DNA from: UBA2784 sp964494625 | GTDB lineage: Bacteria; Pseudomonadota; Alphaproteobacteria; Micropepsales; Micropepsaceae | Direction: 5' to 3' | Length of the DNA stretch: 64,000 nt | Assembly (NCBI GenBank): GCA_964494625.1 | Contig: CAZBRT010000003.1 | Location: 519,218-583,217, forward strand | Shown: one piece after another, positions 1-7,732 of the stretch | Numbering within the stretch: position 1 is the first letter of the stretch | How the letters are laid out: every line of letters begins with the position of its first letter | Translations under genes and position numbers: made by a program | Notes under the pieces: generated by a model | Told to the model about the DNA's origin: nothing | Database searches by the model: none | What the model saw: the letters and a program-made list of their open reading frames with translations, nothing else

Positions 1-1992
1 GCGAACGCCGTTTTCGGTGCAGCATTTCCGCCAAAAGGTGTCCCTGCCGACAAAGTCATCATTCCGAATTTTCATCGTTCTGAACCAGCTGACTTCGGAC
101 CTAGCCTGCATCATTGGAAGTTAGAGGGAAAAAACTGGCCGTCCGCACTGCAGGCGCTGGGCGGGCGTATTCAGTCAATGCTGGCATCGCCGGACGCGAC
201 ACCGGTTATCAACCGCGCGGACGGAGCGAGGCGCCCGTTGAAGCCAAGCGATATAGCCATCCTTTGTCGGCAGAATGAGCGCTGCAAAGCAGTCGCCGAT
301 GTCCTCGGCGCCTTAGGCATACCTGCTGCCATGCCGAGAAACGGTCTCCTCGATACTCCGGAAGCGGTTCTGGCCTGCGCGGCATTACGCTACTTGGTTG
401 ATCCAGCGGACTCCTTGGCTGTCGCCGAACTTGCTCACTTCAACGAAGGCAATGGCGACTGGCTGAACGTCTGGCTGACGAAAGGCGCCGATGTGCTGAA
501 GGCACAATGCGAGGCAGTCGTCGCTCTCGATGAACAACGTGTCAATCTCGCTCATCTCACACCTGCGGAGGCGCTCGAAACAGCGGTTGCCGCCGCTCGG
601 ATCGATCAGCTTGTCCACCGGTGGGACCGCGCAGGCGAGCGCCTCGCGAATTTAGATGCGCTCCGTAAAGTTGCGCTTTTGTATGAGGATTCCTGTCGAG
701 CGACGCGTGGCGCCGCGACCGCCGCAGGCTTGGTCGCTTATCTCGCGAAGGGCTTGGAAAAGGGTGGCGAACGCCCGGCCTTCGAAGGTGACGATGCCGT
801 GCGCGTGCTCACCTATCATCGCGCCAAAGGCCTGGAATGGCCGGTCGTGGTCTTGCTTGACCTCCAAGATGGAGCAAAACGCTCGCCCTTCGGAGCCTAC
901 TCCGAATCGCCCGCCGGCGGATTGGATCCCTGGAATCCATTGGCCGGTCGCTGGATCCGATTTTGGCCGTGGCCGTATGGCGACCAGGAGAAAGATGTAC
1001 ATCTCGACGCCACGGCATCCGCCAGTCCACAGGCACAGGCACGAGCCGAAGCGGAGCTAGCTGAATTGGTTAGGCTCCTATACGTGGGAATGACCCGTGC
1101 GCGAGATTATTTGGTATTTGCCACCCGACCTTCTGCATCATCGGCATGGATAGACATCCTGACGCGGGCAGACGGAACGCCGGTGCTGACGCTGCCGGTA
1201 ACCGATGGCGAAACCCAGGTTAATGTCGATGGCGAAGCCTTCACCATGGTGGTGCAATCAGCAGGTCCTCCGCCAGCAGCAATTGCTCAGGACGAGACTC
1301 CCGCGGTCGCCTGGTTCGCCCCGCTCCCTCTGTCGGGAGAGCAGCCGAAATACCCCCCGGCACGACTGTCGCCGAGCGCGGCGTCGCAAGACAGCAACGA
1401 GAATAGCGCCCCCGTCGCCGGTACGCCGATCGAAATCGGACAGCGCTTGCCCATCAGTGGCAACCCCGACATGCGCCTTCTCGGTGAGGCGGTTCACGGC
1501 TTCCTGGCCGCAGACACCATCGACCGACCAATCGCAGAGCGCGAAGCCATGGCCAATGAAGCCCTCGATCGCTGGAGCGTCGGTGGGGCCTTATTGCCCG
1601 CGTCACTAATCGAGGCGAGCAAGAGACTCGATCGCTTCATTACGGACCGCTGGCCTGGTGCCAAGCAACATCGCGAGCTGCCTGTGTTCAGCCGTATCGG
1701 AGATCAACGCGCAAGCGGCCGAGTAGACCTACTGCTCGAGACAGCTCAGGGATTCGTCATCATAGATCACAAGACCTTCCCAGGTGCGCCCGACACCTGG
1801 GTCGAGAAGGCAAACGAATATGCGCCTCAACTCGCCCTATACAGTCAAATGATCGCCCAGGCGACGGGACGACCCGTTCTGCAACGTTTCATACACATGC
1901 CGATCGTTGGGGCTCTAATTTCTGTTAGAGCAGCATTGTCACCCATCACCATCAGATCACCCAACAATGGCAATGCGCCCCACACGAATTGA
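1..1992 (+). CDS. UvrD/AddA-like helicase-nuclease, C-terminal part
   Basis: The reading frame is open from the first base, so the start lies upstream and about 663 C-terminal residues are visible. Superfamily I helicase motifs are present: motif V-like TYHRAKGLEWPVVVL at about 811-855 and motif VI-like LLYVGMTRARDYLVF at about 1076-1120. A RecB-type PD-(D/E)XK nuclease core follows, GRVDLL then IIDHKT, at about 1717-1775. This layout (helicase then nuclease) is that of AddA, used for processing DNA ends, but the motifs diverge from housekeeping AddA. Such proteins also occur as accessory genes in defence islands. The neighbours (DUF262 remnant, IS element, serine recombinase) favour a mobile-island gene rather than the chromosomal addA; that is inference. 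The substrate is presumably double-stranded DNA ends. Confidence 0.8.
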   Translation, partial: ANAVFGAAFPPKGVPADKVIIPNFHRSEPADFGPSLHHWKLEGKNWPSALQALGGRIQSMLASPDATPVINRADGARRPLKPSDIAILCRQNERCKAVADVLGALGIPAAMPRNGLLDTPEAVLACAALRYLVDPADSLAVAELAHFNEGNGDWLNVWLTKGADVLKAQCEAVVALDEQRVNLAHLTPAEALETAVAAARIDQLVHRWDRAGERLANLDALRKVALLYEDSCRATRGAATAAGLVAYLAKGLEKGGERPAFEGDDAVRVLTYHRAKGLEWPVVVLLDLQDGAKRSPFGAYSESPAGGLDPWNPLAGRWIRFWPWPYGDQEKDVHLDATASASPQAQARAEAELAELVRLLYVGMTRARDYLVFATRPSASSAWIDILTRADGTPVLTLPVTDGETQVNVDGEAFTMVVQSAGPPPAAIAQDETPAVAWFAPLPLSGEQPKYPPARLSPSAASQDSNENSAPVAGTPIEIGQRLPISGNPDMRLLGEAVHGFLAADTIDRPIAEREAMANEALDRWSVGGALLPASLIEASKRLDRFITDRWPGAKQHRELPVFSRIGDQRASGRVDLLLETAQGFVIIDHKTFPGAPDTWVEKANEYAPQLALYSQMIAQATGRPVLQRFIHMPIVGALISVRAALSPITIRSPNNGNAPHTN

Positions 1993-2027
1993 TCAATCCA
2001 TCAATATCGCTGAAGGATCAACCCAAA

Positions 2028-2226
2028 ATGGCACGAATTGAGAATCACAAGTACAGCATCGAGGAGGCATTCCGAGAATGCTTTTACATCGTGCCTGACT
2101 ACCAGCGTGAATGGCCCAAGAAGTCTGGAAAACCATTTCTATCGACGGCTGAACCGAAAGGGGAGGAGCTTGAAGTATCAACGCCGGAGAGAAAATACAT
2201 CGGCTGTCAAAGTTACGGGCACACTT
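2028..2226 (+). pseudogene. DUF262-family N-terminal remnant
   Basis: An ATG at 2028, preceded by GAAGGA, opens a frame whose first 28 residues include FYIVPDYQREW. This resembles the DUF262 (GmrS/ParB-like) N-terminal signature in which a YQR-like motif sits at the nucleotide-binding site. The family includes nuclease components of modification-dependent restriction. After about position 2109 the resemblance ends, so the gene was already degenerate. An IS element enters at 2227. Joining the flanks across the insertion (2226 to 3531) gives a TGA at once, so the pre-insertion ORF was only about 66 codons. The frame currently reads on into the IS to 2423. Function is almost certainly lost. Confidence 0.5.
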
Positions 2227-2243
2227 GGACACCTCGAAGAACC
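2227..2243 (+). repeat. IS terminal inverted repeat, left end
   Basis: GGACACCTCGAAGAACC pairs with the inverted copy at 3510-3526. It is immediately preceded by the duplicated target ACTT. This end is distal to the transposase start, on the 3' side of the gene. Confidence 0.75.
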
Positions 2244-2371
2244 CATCAGTTTGACCGCGACGAGGGGTTGAAGGTCGTCGGCGCAGGGTTTCCTTCGCTG
2301 TTCGGCGTTGATCCGCCGTCGATTGCGGGCCGTGCGGCACTTCTTTGTCGGGCCTTGGCCGGTTCTGCCGT

Positions 2372-3451
2372 TCAGGCGTGCGCCCTTCGCCCTTCGATCC
2401 AGGCCAGCCGCCTGAAGTTGTAGGCGAGGTTGGCGAGCGCGATCTTGGCCGTGGCGCGGGCCAGCCCGACGGTGCGGATCACCAGATTGAAGCCACACTT
2501 CTCGGCGGCGAACACATGCTCAACGTGGGCGCGTATCCGGGCCCTCGTGGCGTTGCCCCGCTTGATGTGTTCGGGCATCGGCCGGCCGCGTGGCTTGGGC
2601 CGCTGCACTTCGGGGAAGAAGCCGCGCCGCTCCATCATCGCCAGGTTCGCCTTGGAACGGTACGCGGTGTCGGCCCACACGCCGCTTGCCAGGTTCGAGC
2701 GATCGAGCACCTCGCCGAGCTGGCTGCCGTCGTGGCGCGCCGCGTGGGTGACGACGAACCGGCGGACGAAGCCGTGGGTCCGGTCGATGCCCAGGTGATT
2801 CTTGTAGCCGAACATCGGCACCGCGATCTCGCCAAGGGGTGCGCGCGGCTGGCCCCCTGGCGTCTCCCGCTTGCGTCCGCGCTTGATCGTCCAGCGACCC
2901 TCGGTGTCGATCTGGGCACGCCTGGCCGGCGACCAGTCCTCGGGCACGCCGCCGCCCTTGATCGTGTCTTTCTCGTCCCGGGTGAGACGCGGACGGCGCG
3001 CCTCGACCACGGTCGCATCGACGATCTGACCGCCCAGCGCCAGATACCCCTTCTCCCGCAGCGCCGCGTCGAACCGGGCGAACAGTGGATCGAACGCACC
3101 GGCCCGCACCAGCTGCTCGCGGTAGAGCCAGATCGTCTTGGCGTCGGGCACCGCATCGTGCAGCGCAAGCCCGACGAAGCGCATGAACGAAAGCCGGTCC
3201 CGGATCTGATACTCGGCCTGATCGTCGGAGAGCGTGTACAGCGTCTGCAACACCAGCACCCTGAACATCAGCACCGCGTCATAGGGCGGACGCCCGCCCT
3301 TCGAACGATCCGAACGCGGCACCGCCACCTCGAGCGCGGCCCGAAACAGCTCGAAATCCACGACCTTCGCCAGCCGCTCCAGCGGGTCCCCCGCCGCCGA
3401 CAGCCACGCAAGCCGATCGTCCGTGTCGAAGAAACCCGTCTGTCCCGACAT
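2372..3451 (-). CDS. IS5-family DDE transposase
   Basis: A protein of 359 aa that catalyses cut-and-paste movement of the surrounding IS element. The N-terminal part (about residues 30-110) resembles the DUF772 DNA-binding domain of IS5 transposases. The catalytic triad can be placed at D145 (IVDATVVEA), D261 (WADTAYRS) and E311 (RAHVEHVF), and length is usual for the family. The frame is intact from ATG at 3451 to the stop at 2372, so the enzyme is probably functional. The opposite strand has a long open frame (2345-3532), which is a high-GC shadow. Confidence 0.93.
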   Translation of the reverse strand: MSGQTGFFDTDDRLAWLSAAGDPLERLAKVVDFELFRAALEVAVPRSDRSKGGRPPYDAVLMFRVLVLQTLYTLSDDQAEYQIRDRLSFMRFVGLALHDAVPDAKTIWLYREQLVRAGAFDPLFARFDAALREKGYLALGGQIVDATVVEARRPRLTRDEKDTIKGGGVPEDWSPARRAQIDTEGRWTIKRGRKRETPGGQPRAPLGEIAVPMFGYKNHLGIDRTHGFVRRFVVTHAARHDGSQLGEVLDRSNLASGVWADTAYRSKANLAMMERRGFFPEVQRPKPRGRPMPEHIKRGNATRARIRAHVEHVFAAEKCGFNLVIRTVGLARATAKIALANLAYNFRRLAWIEGRRAHA

Positions 3452-3509
3452 CCCAGCCTCCGGCCATCGCCAGTGGGCAGAGAATCAACCCACAACCCTC
3501 AACGCCAGT

Positions 3510-3526
3510 GGTTTTTCGAGGCGCCC
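3510..3526 (-). repeat. IS terminal inverted repeat, right end
   Basis: Read on the minus strand this is GGGCGCCTCGAAAAACC, matching the left end at 14 of 17 positions. It is followed on the plus strand by ACTT, the second copy of the target duplication. It is the end proximal to the transposase start codon. Confidence 0.75.
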
Positions 3527-3714
3527 ACTTGATTTCTGCAGCTCGATTCGAGGCGAAAAGGCCCGTGATAAATAACAAGACGCTTCGGTGCCATTCGAAT
3601 CCTGCGCAAGTTTTCTAAAGATTGCGCACTATCATGATAACTCTTTGATTATGCTTGATTATTGATGGTTCGAGATTACGTTCGCTTGATCATCTTCTGT
3701 TGCGAACGGTCTCC

Positions 3715-3939
3715 ATGCACGACACCCTCTCCGGCCTCAACTCCGCACCTGCCGACCGCCTGTCGGCGGACGAGCGCCTCGATGAACTCGCCAGTATCCT
3801 CGCTGCGGGGCTGAGGCGCGTTCTGCCGGAACAGTCGAGTTCTTTATCTGCCGCCGTCGAAGACAGTTCATTCGACATTCTCGCCCTCAAACGCCGTGTT
3901 GGTCGTCGCAAACCGAACAACCGAGTTGGAGGGCGATGA
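3715..3939 (+). CDS. Small hypothetical protein of recombinase cluster
   Basis: A 74-aa ORF starting at ATG 3715 (MHDTLSGL). An upstream in-frame start at 3655 lies in AT-rich sequence and lacks a convincing ribosome site. The product is hydrophilic, with an acidic helical middle (SADERLDELASILAAGLRR) and a basic tail ending in RRVGRRKPNNR. It overlaps the next gene by 4 bases, so it is probably translated with it. From memory, small ORFs of this kind precede DUF2924-recombinase pairs in other alphaproteobacteria. Function is unknown; a regulatory or DNA-binding role is only a guess. Confidence 0.6.
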   Translation: MHDTLSGLNSAPADRLSADERLDELASILAAGLRRVLPEQSSSLSAAVEDSSFDILALKRRVGRRKPNNRVGGR

Positions 3940-4445
3940 TGCAAGGAACGAAGAGGAAGATTGAAACTGAACCAGTGCAGCGGGGCGATTGCGCCAAGGA
4001 CGCGAACGTGGTGGCGCAGCTTGCGGCACTGAAGCGAATGACGGTGGTCGAGCTGAAGACGAAGTGGGAGAGCCTCTTCGGATCGCCAGCGCCGAACAAC
4101 AGCCGCAGCAATCTCGAACTGCGTCTCGGGTACCGGATCCAGGAACTCACGCTTGGCGGCTTGTCGCGTGAGACGCGGCGGACGCTGGATCTCCTGGCCG
4201 ACGAAATCGAGGGCCGGATCGCGCGCAAGTCGATCATCACGGATTCCCGCAACCCGGTCGTCGGAACACGGCTCATCCGTGAATGGGACGGGATGGAGCA
4301 CACAGTCACCGTGATGAAAGACGGCTTCGACTTGCAGGGGCAGAAGTTCAAGTCGCTATCGGCCGTGGCGAAGGCGATTACCGGCACGCAATGGAACGGC
4401 TACCGCTTCTTCGGACTGCGCGAAGCCCAGAGGGACGACCGATGA
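3936..4445 (+). CDS. DUF2924 domain protein
   Basis: A protein of 169 aa. The central and C-terminal parts match DUF2924: a helical stretch with LAALKRMTVVELKTKW, then LELRLGYRIQEL, and a C-terminal beta-rich section with GTRLIREWDGMEHTVTV and SAVAKAITGTQWNGYRFF. The family is usually found directly upstream of a serine recombinase in phages and integrated elements. Its biochemical role is not known to me. The stop overlaps the recombinase start (ATGA at 4442-4445), which indicates translational coupling and a shared job in integration or excision. Confidence 0.88.
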   Translation: MMQGTKRKIETEPVQRGDCAKDANVVAQLAALKRMTVVELKTKWESLFGSPAPNNSRSNLELRLGYRIQELTLGGLSRETRRTLDLLADEIEGRIARKSIITDSRNPVVGTRLIREWDGMEHTVTVMKDGFDLQGQKFKSLSAVAKAITGTQWNGYRFFGLREAQRDDR

Positions 4446-5779
4446 GCCGCGCTCAGCAGTCCGTCGCGACCCTGCCGCGCCGCCAGCGCTGCGCCATCTA
4501 TACCCGCAAGTCGAGCGAGGAAGGTCTCGACATGGCGTTCAACAGCCTCGACGCTCAGCGCGAGGCCTGCGAGGCCTATGTGACGAGCCAGAAGGCCGAG
4601 GGCTGGTCCGCCATCCGCGAGCCCTACGACGACGGTGGCTTCTCCGGCGGTACGCTGGAGCGACCCGGCTTGAAGCGCCTCATCCAGGACGTCGAAGCCG
4701 GCCTGATCGACGTGATCGTGGTCTACAAGATCGACCGGCTGTCGCGCTCGCTGATGGATTTTGCCAGGCTGGTCGAGATCTTCGACCGCAATCAGGTGAC
4801 ATTCGTGTCGGTCACGCAGTCGTTCAACACCACGACCTCGATGGGGCGTCTGACCCTGAACATCCTGCTCAGCTTCGCGCAGTTCGAGCGGGAGGTGATC
4901 GGCGAGCGCATCCGCGACAAGGTCGCGGCGTCCCGCAAGCGCGGCATGTGGATGGGCGGGTATGTACCGCTCGGCTACGACGTTCGCGACCGCAAGCTGG
5001 TGATCAATGAGGCTGAGGCCGCGACGGTCAGGATGATCTTCGAGCAGTTCGTGCGGCTGGGCTCCGCGACGACGCTGGCGAAAGCGCTGGCGGCCGAAGG
5101 CGTGCTGAACAAGCGAGGCAAGCTGATCGACAAGGGCTTCGTCTACAAGCTCATCAACAACCGGGTCTATCTCGGCGAAGCCGTGCACAAGGGCACAGCC
5201 TATCCCGGCGAGCACGAGGCCATCATCGATCGTGAACTTTGGGACAAGTTGCATAGCATCCTGCAGGAGAGCCCGCGCTTGCGGGCGAAGAACACCCGCT
5301 GCCAGACGCCGGCCCTGCTGAAAGGGATCATTTTCACCGCGACCGGCGCGGCGATGACGCCGACAGCGACGAAGAAGGGCACGCGCCTCTATCGCTACTA
5401 CGCATCGATGGACCTGATCCGAAACCGCCCGACTGGCGATGCCTCAGGCCCGCTGCGCTTGCCCGCAGGCATGGTCGAGGATGCCGTGATCGGCGAAATC
5501 CGCCGCATGATCCGCGCGCCAGAGATCGTGGCCCGAACGATCAAAGCCCTTCGCGAGGAGAGCGCGACGGTCGATGAAAAGGCGGTCGTCAAAGCGCTCG
5601 GCGAGTTTGATCAACTCTGGGCGGCGCTCTATACGGCGGAGCAGACGCGCATCGTCCAGCTTCTGGTCGAGCGGGTGACCGTCGGCGAGAACGGCATCGC
5701 GGTTGACCTCCGCCAAGAGGGGCTGGGGTCGGTCCTGCGGGACATGATGGCGCCTCGCCAGACGGAGGCCTGCGCATGA
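4442..5779 (+). CDS. Serine recombinase (resolvase/integrase family)
   Basis: A protein of 445 aa. The N-terminal resolvase domain (about residues 14-165) contains YTRKSSEEG, with S24 as likely nucleophile, and the arginine-rich KIDRLSRS and EREVIGERIRDK segments. A recombinase domain (about 180-280) with WMGGYVPLGYD and a zinc-ribbon-like/C-terminal region follow. The region where a Cys-rich ribbon would be expected keeps few cysteines. The enzyme would catalyse site-specific DNA strand exchange for the island. The start at 4442 was chosen because it overlaps the preceding stop; an in-frame start at 4283 lies inside the DUF2924 gene. The gene ends with an ATGA overlap with the next gene. Confidence 0.92.
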   Translation: MSRAQQSVATLPRRQRCAIYTRKSSEEGLDMAFNSLDAQREACEAYVTSQKAEGWSAIREPYDDGGFSGGTLERPGLKRLIQDVEAGLIDVIVVYKIDRLSRSLMDFARLVEIFDRNQVTFVSVTQSFNTTTSMGRLTLNILLSFAQFEREVIGERIRDKVAASRKRGMWMGGYVPLGYDVRDRKLVINEAEAATVRMIFEQFVRLGSATTLAKALAAEGVLNKRGKLIDKGFVYKLINNRVYLGEAVHKGTAYPGEHEAIIDRELWDKLHSILQESPRLRAKNTRCQTPALLKGIIFTATGAAMTPTATKKGTRLYRYYASMDLIRNRPTGDASGPLRLPAGMVEDAVIGEIRRMIRAPEIVARTIKALREESATVDEKAVVKALGEFDQLWAALYTAEQTRIVQLLVERVTVGENGIAVDLRQEGLGSVLRDMMAPRQTEACA

Positions 5780-6171
5780 CCGGCACGACGAACACCATCC
5801 GCGTCGTCATCCCGCTGACGATCCGCAAACGCAACGGGCGGCCAAAGATTCTGCCGCCCGACGATGTAGACGCGCGAAACGGCCGGGCGCAGGATCCCCA
5901 TGTGCTGCGCGCCGTCGCCCGAGCATGGAGCTGGCGGCGGCAGATGGAATCCGGTGCCGCTTCGACCATCCAAGACATCGCTGCTGCCGAGAAGGTCTCC
6001 GACAGGTTCGTGAGCCGGATGATGCGGATCGCCTACCTGTCGCCCGAGGTGCTCGAACACCTCGTCATCAGGCGCGTGCCGCCGGCTCTCTCGCTCATCG
6101 ACCTCGTAGCGGTGGCCGGCCGGCCTTGGGCAGAGCAGATGGACATGGTGTTCGAGTTTCCTGAAACGTAG
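5776..6171 (+). CDS. HTH-like protein downstream of recombinase
   Basis: A protein of 131 aa, coupled to the recombinase by an ATGA overlap. The C-terminal half resembles a helix-turn-helix region: STIQDIAAAEKVSDRFVSRMMR, followed by LSPEVLEHLVIRRVPPALSL, similar to the bacteriophage/ParB-like HTH found after recombinases of this type. The N-terminal 40 residues are basic and proline-rich. It probably binds DNA and assists or regulates the recombinase; this is inferred from position and the HTH pattern. Confidence 0.75.
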   Translation: MTGTTNTIRVVIPLTIRKRNGRPKILPPDDVDARNGRAQDPHVLRAVARAWSWRRQMESGAASTIQDIAAAEKVSDRFVSRMMRIAYLSPEVLEHLVIRRVPPALSLIDLVAVAGRPWAEQMDMVFEFPET

Positions 6172-6226
6172 ACTTGTTTGACCGCCGACTTCTGCTCGGC
6201 TTCAGTTGGGGGCCAGCGGATCGTAA

Positions 6227-6931
6227 ATGAGTAGCGTCGCACAGGTACTAACTGCTCAGATTGCAGCAAATTTCCAAAGGCTTGTTCAGCCCAGCACGAT
6301 CGCAATCTATGCGTCCCACGGGTCGCGGCCGGATACGCCAGTCCAGGTCGGCACCGGATTTCTGATGAGGCATCAATCAAGGCCGGTCTTGATCACTGCA
6401 AGGCACGTTATACGAGGTCATACGTTCAAAGAGGATCCGGCCGAGAAAGCCGTGCACATAAATGGAAGCTGGGTTTATGTGGGTGACGGTTCCCGAGCAC
6501 TCGCTGAACCAGCGGGCCGGGACCTATCCGTTATGTTCATGGATGAGTTCGCGCTGGACCGATGTTTGGCCCTCCCGTCTCCACCAACACTTAATTCTAC
6601 ACTAATCACGATGGGAGGCTATCTCTCCCGAGATTTCAAGAGATCTGGCAACACGCTGCGCCCCGCTCCACGGGTGTACACGAACGTGGCCGTGCCCGCC
6701 GCACCAGGCATGATAGGAATGCGGCATCCCAGGCGTCGAAACGTCAACACGTCTACGGGCGCTTCAGCGGTATCGCCGATCCCCAGAGGACTTTCCGGTG
6801 GGCCGATGGTAGACAGCTTGGCACTGCTCAAGGGCGCTGTCGTTCTTTTGGGCGTTCTCAACGAAATGAGCAGTGGAAAAGCACGAGGGGAGGACGTCGG
6901 CATCATCACCCAAGCAATAGCTGCTTTGTGA
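6227..6931 (+). CDS. Trypsin-like serine protease
   Basis: A protein of 234 aa without a signal peptide, so probably cytoplasmic. The chymotrypsin-fold triad can be placed at H60 (LITARHV), D99 (GRDLSVM) and S190 (RGLSGGPM), with an early GTGFL strand. The length is a minimal single protease domain with no PDZ module. It stands alone between the recombinase trio and the tRNA, 55 bases after the preceding stop, which suggests cargo of the island. Trypsin-like domains occur as effector modules in several bacterial conflict systems, but no partner sensor is visible here. Base composition is lower in GC than in the backbone genes to the right. Confidence 0.75.
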   Translation: MSSVAQVLTAQIAANFQRLVQPSTIAIYASHGSRPDTPVQVGTGFLMRHQSRPVLITARHVIRGHTFKEDPAEKAVHINGSWVYVGDGSRALAEPAGRDLSVMFMDEFALDRCLALPSPPTLNSTLITMGGYLSRDFKRSGNTLRPAPRVYTNVAVPAAPGMIGMRHPRRRNVNTSTGASAVSPIPRGLSGGPMVDSLALLKGAVVLLGVLNEMSSGKARGEDVGIITQAIAAL

Positions 6932-7234
6932 ACTGCCGACCGATCCCGATGCTTTGCGACACATGACAACTCCATTACTTACTTAGGGGCGCGGCGCTCT
7001 TCGCCATGAAACGCCTACCGCGCGTTCTCTGGCCGTAGACGCCAGCCAGGAGAATAACCACAGAAGGTGGGCCTCTACGATAAACGGAACTGGCTGAAAA
7101 CGTTGGCTTTAGCGAAGCCGAACCGGGTCAGACGAGGTTCGGTCGGAAAGAGACGGAAGCCGTTCAGAGACCGAATATCGGTGCCGCGGCAGTCTCTGAG
7201 GTTCGGTCGGCCCGGCCAAACCCCTTTGAAACCA
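6932..7234. other. Non-coding island-to-tRNA interval
   Basis: No credible gene is seen between the protease and the tRNA terminator. The only visible structure is a 13-bp direct repeat GAGGTTCGGTCGG at 7134-7146 and 7198-7210 (64 bp apart). Short open frames here lack ribosome sites and family resemblance. The interval is a plausible place for the island's attachment junction. Confidence 0.5.
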
Positions 7235-7260
7235 AAAGAAAAAAGGCCCCGCTGGGGGCC
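7235..7260 (-). terminator. Rho-independent terminator of tRNA-Ser
   Basis: On the minus strand a GC hairpin (GGCCCCC, loop AGC, GGGGCC; 7245-7260) is followed by a T-rich run (7235-7244). It lies 26 bases past the 3' end of the tRNA gene, the usual position for its terminator. Confidence 0.8.
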
Positions 7261-7285
7261 TGAATTCGATTTCGCGATTGTGAAA

Positions 7286-7379
7286 TGGCGGAGCCGGAGG
7301 GATTCGAACCCTCGATACGGCTTTACAACCGTATAACGGTTTAGCAAACCGCCGCCTTCAGCCTCTCGGCCACAGCTCC
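7286..7379 (-). tRNA. tRNA-Ser (GCT)
   Basis: A 94-nt class II tRNA with a long variable arm. The acceptor stem pairs GGAGCTG with CGGCTCC, the T-loop is GGTTCGAATCC, and the anticodon loop is TTTGCTAAA with anticodon GCT. A 3' CCA is encoded (7286-7288). Its 3' end faces the mobile island on the left, the usual geometry of tRNA-associated integration. Confidence 0.95.
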
Positions 7380-7732
7380 ACACTTTTGCCCGCAGCAAGT
7401 CGGCTGAAGGCACCACTCCGAAGTTCCGTCCGCTTTCGCGGACGCCGGCAGCCAAGTTTACCTCGCTCGCGCTCGGTTCACTGAGCCCCTCCGGGGCATG
7501 GGCCACAGCTCCATGCCACTGACCAATCAGGCCAACAACGGCCCGTTCGGGACGCGTCTTTTCGCCTTTTTGGGGTGAAAAATGCAAGTGCCATGTGCAC
7601 TTCCCCGGCTTTCAAGGCTTTACGGGCGGGCAAATCCGGGTCAGGCTTGAGGCTTGTTGTGCGTAAGGGGTCCGGCGGACGGCCCTTATGGCCGCCGGGA
7701 CCTCTTGCGATGCAGCGCAAGGGAGGCACTTC
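7380..7732. other. Non-coding interval with partial tRNA copy
   Basis: No gene is supported here. A 13-bp copy of the tRNA-Ser 5' region (GGCCACAGCTCCA, 7501-7513; original at 7368-7380) sits in the loop and right arm of a hairpin GGCATGG/CCATGCC (7495-7501 and 7511-7517). The end of the interval carries the GGGAGG ribosome site of the next gene (7721-7726). Confidence 0.5.

Larger units (their letters stand above)
2227..3526 (-). mobile_element. IS5-family insertion sequence, 1300 bp
   Basis: The element carries one transposase gene on the minus strand. Its ends are imperfect inverted repeats: GGACACCTCGAAGAACC on the left and, read inward from the right, GGGCGCCTCGAAAAACC (14 of 17 match). 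Both flanks carry the 4-bp direct repeat ACTT (2223-2226 and 3527-3530), consistent with a target-site duplication. The element is therefore an apparently complete insertion. It lies in the DUF262 remnant and shows that this island has been a sink for transposition. Confidence 0.85.

Noticed and set aside
2345..3532. Plus-strand open frame of 395 codons over the transposase
   Set aside because: It is the antisense shadow of the IS5 transposase, which has a complete DDE triad.
7067..7336. Open frame of 89 codons between the protease and the tRNA
   Set aside because: It runs into the tRNA gene and lacks a ribosome site or any family pattern.
7480..7570. Possible small structured RNA (SRP-like) near the tRNA
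   Set aside because: The conserved SRP RNA core (GGAAGGAAGCAG-like) is missing; only a short hairpin with a tRNA fragment is seen.
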